From Gemmatimonadota bacterium (lineage in GTDB: Bacteria > Gemmatimonadota > Gemmatimonadetes > Gemmatimonadales > JACORV01), in contig JACQVG010000118.1 in assembly GCA_016209905.1 (NCBI GenBank), positions 1-34,571 of the forward strand: a stretch of DNA of 34,571 bases, given 5' to 3'. Shown here piece after piece: positions 30,398 through 34,571 of this stretch. The notes under the pieces are model-generated. The model saw only the letters and a list, made by a program, of their open reading frames with translations, was not told the DNA's origin and searched no databases. Within the stretch, counting starts at the first letter, position 1. Every line of letters starts with the position of its first letter. The position numbers and the translations under genes are program-made.

Positions 30398-32208
30398 TGC
30401 CGCCGCCGGCGGTCCAGGCGAAGCTTGCGGCGCTGCCCGACACCGCCGGGGTTTACCTGTGGAAGGATGCCGAGGGCGCCGTGCTCTACGTCGGCAAGGC
30501 GAAGGGCCTGCGCACCCGCGCGCGGTGGTACTTCGGCGACGAAGTGGACGACAACCCGCGTCTCAAGCTCCTCCAGCGCCGTATCGCGGACGTGGAGACC
30601 ATCGTGGTGCAGAGTGAGGCGCAGGCGCTGCTGCTCGAAAACAACCTCATCAAGGAGCACCGGCCGCGGTTCAACGTGACGCTGCGGGACGATAAGCGCT
30701 ACCCGTGGCTCGCCGTGACCGTGCAGGAGCCGTTCCCGCGCATCTTGGTGAGGCGTGCTGCGGCCGACGACGGCGCCCGCTACTTCGGGCCGTACACCGA
30801 CGTGGGCGCTCTTCGCCAGACGCTGCGCGTCATCCGGCGCATCTTCACGGTCCGCTCCTGCCACTACGACCTGCCGAGCGACGCCCCCGACCGCCCGTGC
30901 CTCGACTACCACATCCGCAAGTGCAAGGCGCCTTGCGTGGGATGGGAGAAGGCCGAGTCGTACCGTCGCATGATCCAGGACGTGCTGCTGTTCCTGGAGG
31001 GGCGGACGCTGGAGGTCCGTGGGCGGTTGCGGGAGAGGATGCAGCAGGCCTCCACGGCACTGGATTTCGAGGGTGCGGCGGAGCTGCGCGACGTGCTGCG
31101 GCGCCTGGATCAGATCGAAGAGCCGCAGACGGTCGAGCGGGTCGGCGGCGGCGACTGCGACGCCGTGGGGATGGCGCGGGACGAGGACGATGCGTGCGCC
31201 GTGGTGCTGCGGATCAGGGATGGGAAGGTGATCGGCCGCGAGCACACCTTTCTCGTGGGCGCGCGCGGCGTGGCCGAGGCCGAGGTGGTGACGGCGTTCC
31301 TGGTGCGCTACTACCTCTCCCGCCCGTGGCGCGCGCGGCTGGCCCTCTTGCCCTGTCCGCCGGCAGACGAAGAGGCGCTCCGGGAGACGTTCGGCGAGGG
31401 ACGGTGGGCCGTGCCGCAGCGTGGACTGGGGCGGCGCCTGGTGGATCTCGCGGACCAGAACGCGAGGCACCTGCTCGAGACGCTTCGCCTCGAGACCTTC
31501 GAAGGAGCCGAGCGGGCCGACGACCCGGTCTACGCCTTGGGCCGCGACCTGGGGCTGGCCGCGGTGCCCCGCGAGCTCGCCTGCGCCGACATCAGCACGG
31601 CGCAGGGCAGGGACACCGTGGGCGCGATCGTCTGGTTCGAGAACGGACGCCCCAAGCGGAGCGAGTACCGCACCTACAAGATCAAGACGGTCGAGGGCCA
31701 GGACGATTTCGCCTCGATGGGCGAGATCGTCGCGCGGTTCCTGCGGCGACGGCTCGCCGAGTCAAGACCGCTGCCCGACCTGTTCGTCGTGGACGGCGGT
31801 CGCGGCCAGCTGGCCGCGGCCCGGGCGGCGGCGAGCGAACATGCGGGAACGGCCGCTCCGCCGTTCGTCGGCCTGGCCAAGCGCGACGAGGAGATCTACC
31901 TGCCGGATCGCGCCGAGCCCCTGTCGCTCTCACGTCGCAGCCCCTCGCTCCGGCTGCTGCAGCGCGTGCGGGACGAGGCGCACCGGGTGGCGGTGACGTT
32001 CAACCGGAAGCGACGCACGGCGCGCACGATCACCTCGTCGCTGCTCGAGATCCCCGGCGTAGGCCCCGCGCGGCGGCGCGCGCTGCTGGAGCGGTTCGGC
32101 TCCCTGGCCGGCGTGGAGTCGGCGAGCGTTGCGGAGCTGGCCGCCGTCGCAGGAATCGCGCGCGGCCTGGCCGAGCGCATTCACGGCCGCCTGCACCGAC
32201 AAGGCTGA
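30394..32208 (+). CDS. uvrC: Excinuclease ABC subunit C
   Basis: GIY-YIG domain DTAGVYLWKDAEGAVLYVGKAKGLRTRARWYF; RPCLDYHIRKCKAPC; UVR motif; ADISTAQGRDTVGAIVWFENGRPKRSEYRTYKIK; C-terminal HhH LEIPGVGPARRRALLERFGSL. ATGA overlap with murJ. Confidence 0.97.
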   Translation: MMPPPAVQAKLAALPDTAGVYLWKDAEGAVLYVGKAKGLRTRARWYFGDEVDDNPRLKLLQRRIADVETIVVQSEAQALLLENNLIKEHRPRFNVTLRDDKRYPWLAVTVQEPFPRILVRRAAADDGARYFGPYTDVGALRQTLRVIRRIFTVRSCHYDLPSDAPDRPCLDYHIRKCKAPCVGWEKAESYRRMIQDVLLFLEGRTLEVRGRLRERMQQASTALDFEGAAELRDVLRRLDQIEEPQTVERVGGGDCDAVGMARDEDDACAVVLRIRDGKVIGREHTFLVGARGVAEAEVVTAFLVRYYLSRPWRARLALLPCPPADEEALRETFGEGRWAVPQRGLGRRLVDLADQNARHLLETLRLETFEGAERADDPVYALGRDLGLAAVPRELACADISTAQGRDTVGAIVWFENGRPKRSEYRTYKIKTVEGQDDFASMGEIVARFLRRRLAESRPLPDLFVVDGGRGQLAAARAAASEHAGTAAPPFVGLAKRDEEIYLPDRAEPLSLSRRSPSLRLLQRVRDEAHRVAVTFNRKRRTARTITSSLLEIPGVGPARRRALLERFGSLAGVESASVAELAAVAGIARGLAERIHGRLHRQG

Positions 32209-32211
32209 GCC

Positions 32212-33366
32212 GTGGACTGGACGTTGGAGTGCTCGGGATGCGCGGACGTGAGCGGGCCTGGCGGTCTGCCGACCGTCTGCCCGGTCTGCGGCTCGCCATA
32301 CCTGGTGCGCTATGCGAGGCGGCCGGCGCCCGGGCCGCGCGAGGCGCTGGCCGGCCGCGCGCACACCATGTGGCGCTTCCTTGAGTTCCTCCCCCTGGCC
32401 GCCGGCGAGGAGCCGGTCTCGCTCGGTGAGGGCGGAACACCGCTCCTCCGGGCGGAGCGCCTCGGCGCCGCACTCGGCATGTCGGATCTCTGGGTCAAGG
32501 ACGAGGCGGCCAATCCGACGGGATCGTTCAAGGCGCGCGGCTTGGCCGCGGCGGTAACCCGCGCGGTGCGGGGCGGCGCCCGCCACTTCGTGCTTCCGAG
32601 CGCCGGAAACGCCGGGGTGGCGGCTGCGGCGTACGCGGCGCGCGCCGGCGCACGCGTTCGCGTGTACGCCCCGACCAGCACGCCGCCGCCGCTGTTGGCG
32701 CAGATCGTAGGGCACGGCGCCGAGCTGATCACGATTGACGGCCACATCGGGGATTGCGGGCGGCTGGCCAACGACTACGCCGTCCACACACGGGCGATGA
32801 ACCTTTCGACGTTCCGGGAGCCGTATCGCGTCGAGGGAAAGAAGACGCTCGGCCTCGAGATCGCCGAGCACTTCGGGTGGAGACTGCCCGCTGCCATCGT
32901 GTACCCGACGGGAGGAGGTACCGGGCTCATCGCCCTCTGGAAGGTGTTCCGAGAACTCGTCGATGCGGGGTGGGTCGCGGGGCCGACACCGCGCCTGTTT
33001 TCCGTCCAGGCGGCGGGGTGTGCGCCCGTCGTGGCGGCTTTCGCGCGTGGGGCCGAGCGGTGCGAGCCGTGGCCGGACCCTGAAACCGTTGCGAGCGGGC
33101 TCCGGGTTCCCGGGCCCGTAGGAGGAGCTCTCATGCTGAGGGCGCTGCGGGATACGGCGGGCAGTGCGGTCGCGGTCTCGGACGAGGAGCTTCTCGCCGG
33201 TGCCAGGCAGCTCGCTACCCTGGAGGGCGTCGACGCGTCACCCGAGGGGGGCGCCACGGTCGCCGCCACACGGAAACTGGCGGCGGCCGGGACCATCGCC
33301 CGGGAGGAGGAAGTGGTTCTCCTCAACACGGGGGCGGGAGTCCTGTACGGAGCGGCCTTAAAGTAA
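32212..33366 (+). CDS. thrC: Threonine synthase-like PLP enzyme with N-terminal zinc ribbon
   Basis: CSGCADVSGPGGLPTVCPVCGSPYLVRY; SLGEGGTPLLRAERLGAALGMSDLWVKDEAANPTGSFKARGLAAAV (PLP Lys), VLPSAGNAGVAAAAYAARAG, YPTGGGTGLIALWKVF. Confidence 0.88.
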   Translation: MDWTLECSGCADVSGPGGLPTVCPVCGSPYLVRYARRPAPGPREALAGRAHTMWRFLEFLPLAAGEEPVSLGEGGTPLLRAERLGAALGMSDLWVKDEAANPTGSFKARGLAAAVTRAVRGGARHFVLPSAGNAGVAAAAYAARAGARVRVYAPTSTPPPLLAQIVGHGAELITIDGHIGDCGRLANDYAVHTRAMNLSTFREPYRVEGKKTLGLEIAEHFGWRLPAAIVYPTGGGTGLIALWKVFRELVDAGWVAGPTPRLFSVQAAGCAPVVAAFARGAERCEPWPDPETVASGLRVPGPVGGALMLRALRDTAGSAVAVSDEELLAGARQLATLEGVDASPEGGATVAATRKLAAAGTIAREEEVVLLNTGAGVLYGAALK

Positions 33367-33450
33367 CCTGTTGACGTCGGGCCTTAACTTGTGGAGATTC
33401 TTCAACTTCGGCTCGTGGCAAGCCAGATAGCATGAGGGGGGGAGACCAGG

Positions 33451-34571
33451 ATGCTTCGGCGCTGTTTTGCATGGCTCGCACCGGTCAGTGTGCTCATCCT
33501 TGGCGCTGCCGCCGCGGCGGCCCAGCGAGCTGAGCAGCGGCAGGAGACACAGCAGCCTCAGTGCCGGAGCCTGAGCATCCGGGGAAGCTCTCGGCTGGAC
33601 GCGGCGCTGCAGGCGCTGGTCCGGGCCGATGAGGCGTCGGCGCCGGAGGTCAGGCGCCGATTCCTCGGCGACGCCGTGCGGGCGCTGGGCGAGGCGGTAC
33701 GCGATGGTCGGGGCGACCCGCTCACCATCTGGCACTTCTTCGGGCAGGCCTACGCGCTCCAGGGCGACCTGGCGGGCGCGGATTCCGCGTTCCGCCGGGC
33801 GGAGACCCTGGCCGATTCGGAGTGCGTGGCGGAAATCGCTCAGCGCCGCCGCGCCCGGTGGGCGCCGTTCGTGCGTGAAGGGAGCGCGCAGAGCCAGGCG
33901 GGCAACGTGGATTCGGCGCTCGCGCTGTACCGCCTGGCGAACACGATCTATCGGGGCGCGCCGTTCGCTTTCATCAGCATGGGGAACATTTTTCTGAATC
34001 GGACGCAGACGGACAGCGCGATCGTCTACTTCCGCTTGGCCGGCCGAGCGTCCGACGAGGCCGACTACTTCCCCTACCGCTGGCGGGCGCTCCTGAACGT
34101 GGCGCATCTCCTGGTGCGTGAAAACCGGTTGCCCGAAGCCGATTCCGCCTTCCGCGAGTACCTGCGCCTCAGGCCGTACGATCTGTCGGCGCAGGCGAGT
34201 CTGGCCGGCGCGCTGCTGCAGTCGAACCGGCCGGCGGAGGCGCAGGCGGTTTACGACTCGCTCTTCGTGGGCGCCGATTCCGCGTCGTCATTCGAACTCT
34301 TCGACACCGGAGTGGTCCTGTTCCAGCAGGAGCGCTTTCCGCAGGCTGCCCGCGCCTTCGAGCTGGGGCTCGCGAAGAACCCGAGCCATCGGGACGGGCT
34401 GTTCAACCTGGCCAATTCCTACATCGCGGCGAACGATTCCGCACGGATCCTCCCGGCGGCACAGCGGCTCGTCGCGCTCGACTCGATGAATCGGCAGTCG
34501 TTGCAACTGCTCGCGGCAGGCTACTTGGCGCGCGGAGACGCGAACAGCACGGTGGAGGTGCTGCTGCGCCG
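33451..34571 (+). CDS. Secreted TPR-repeat protein (3' end outside the window)
   Basis: ATG 33451 after a G-rich SD (aggggggggaga), signal peptide MLRRCFAWLAPVSVLILGAAAAAAQ; repeated TPR-like helices (IWHFFGQAYALQGDLAGADSAFRRAE, LLNVAHLLVRENRLPEADSAFREYLRLRP, FELFDTGVVLFQQERFPQAARAFELGLAKNP). No stop before the window end, so absent from the ORF track. Confidence 0.85.
   Translation, partial: MLRRCFAWLAPVSVLILGAAAAAAQRAEQRQETQQPQCRSLSIRGSSRLDAALQALVRADEASAPEVRRRFLGDAVRALGEAVRDGRGDPLTIWHFFGQAYALQGDLAGADSAFRRAETLADSECVAEIAQRRRARWAPFVREGSAQSQAGNVDSALALYRLANTIYRGAPFAFISMGNIFLNRTQTDSAIVYFRLAGRASDEADYFPYRWRALLNVAHLLVRENRLPEADSAFREYLRLRPYDLSAQASLAGALLQSNRPAEAQAVYDSLFVGADSASSFELFDTGVVLFQQERFPQAARAFELGLAKNPSHRDGLFNLANSYIAANDSARILPAAQRLVALDSMNRQSLQLLAAGYLARGDANSTVEVLLR

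Noticed and set aside
33367-33450. Possible promoter upstream of the TPR gene (TTGACG at 33371)
   Set aside because: No convincing -10 element at 16-18 nt spacing (GAGATT/AGATTC only), so not listed as a feature.

Overview
High-GC chromosomal window of housekeeping type. All supported genes are on the + strand and tightly packed, with many ATGA/GTGA/TTGA stop-start overlaps. It begins inside a 5S rRNA gene followed by a strong hairpin terminator. The gene order is: cation/proton antiporter, era-like GTPase, Trm112-like, PorV-like protein, envelope protein, REC/GGDEF(GGDDF) protein, MJ0042 zinc-ribbon protein, PlsY-like, prfB (split by a programmed +1 frameshift), lysS, lolC/E, lolD, mcsA, mcsB, clpC, bamA, ompH/skp, lpxD, lpxC-fabZ fusion, lpxA, a Gfo/Idh/MocA oxidoreductase, lpxB, lpxK, Glu/Leu-type dehydrogenase, SAM methyltransferase, bshC, small coiled-coil membrane protein, murJ, uvrC, threonine synthase, and a TPR protein cut by the window end. 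Content and order suggest an LPS-bearing diderm, possibly Gemmatimonadota-like (inference only). I found no phage, transposon, CRISPR or obvious defence island. The observations most worth a second look are: (i) a SAM methyltransferase overlapping bshC, suggesting N-methyl-bacillithiol; (ii) a Gfo/Idh oxidoreductase between lpxA and lpxB, suggesting GnnA-like chemistry on lipid A; (iii) a complete mcsA-mcsB-clpC protein-arginine phosphorylation module in an LPS-type genome; (iv) C-tracts inside lpxC-fabZ and the zinc-ribbon gene that could act as slippage switches; (v) the prfB recoding site missed by the ORF track; (vi) a sigma70-like promoter with an inverted repeat in its spacer, which shows that the ORF-track start of the GGDEF gene is wrong.
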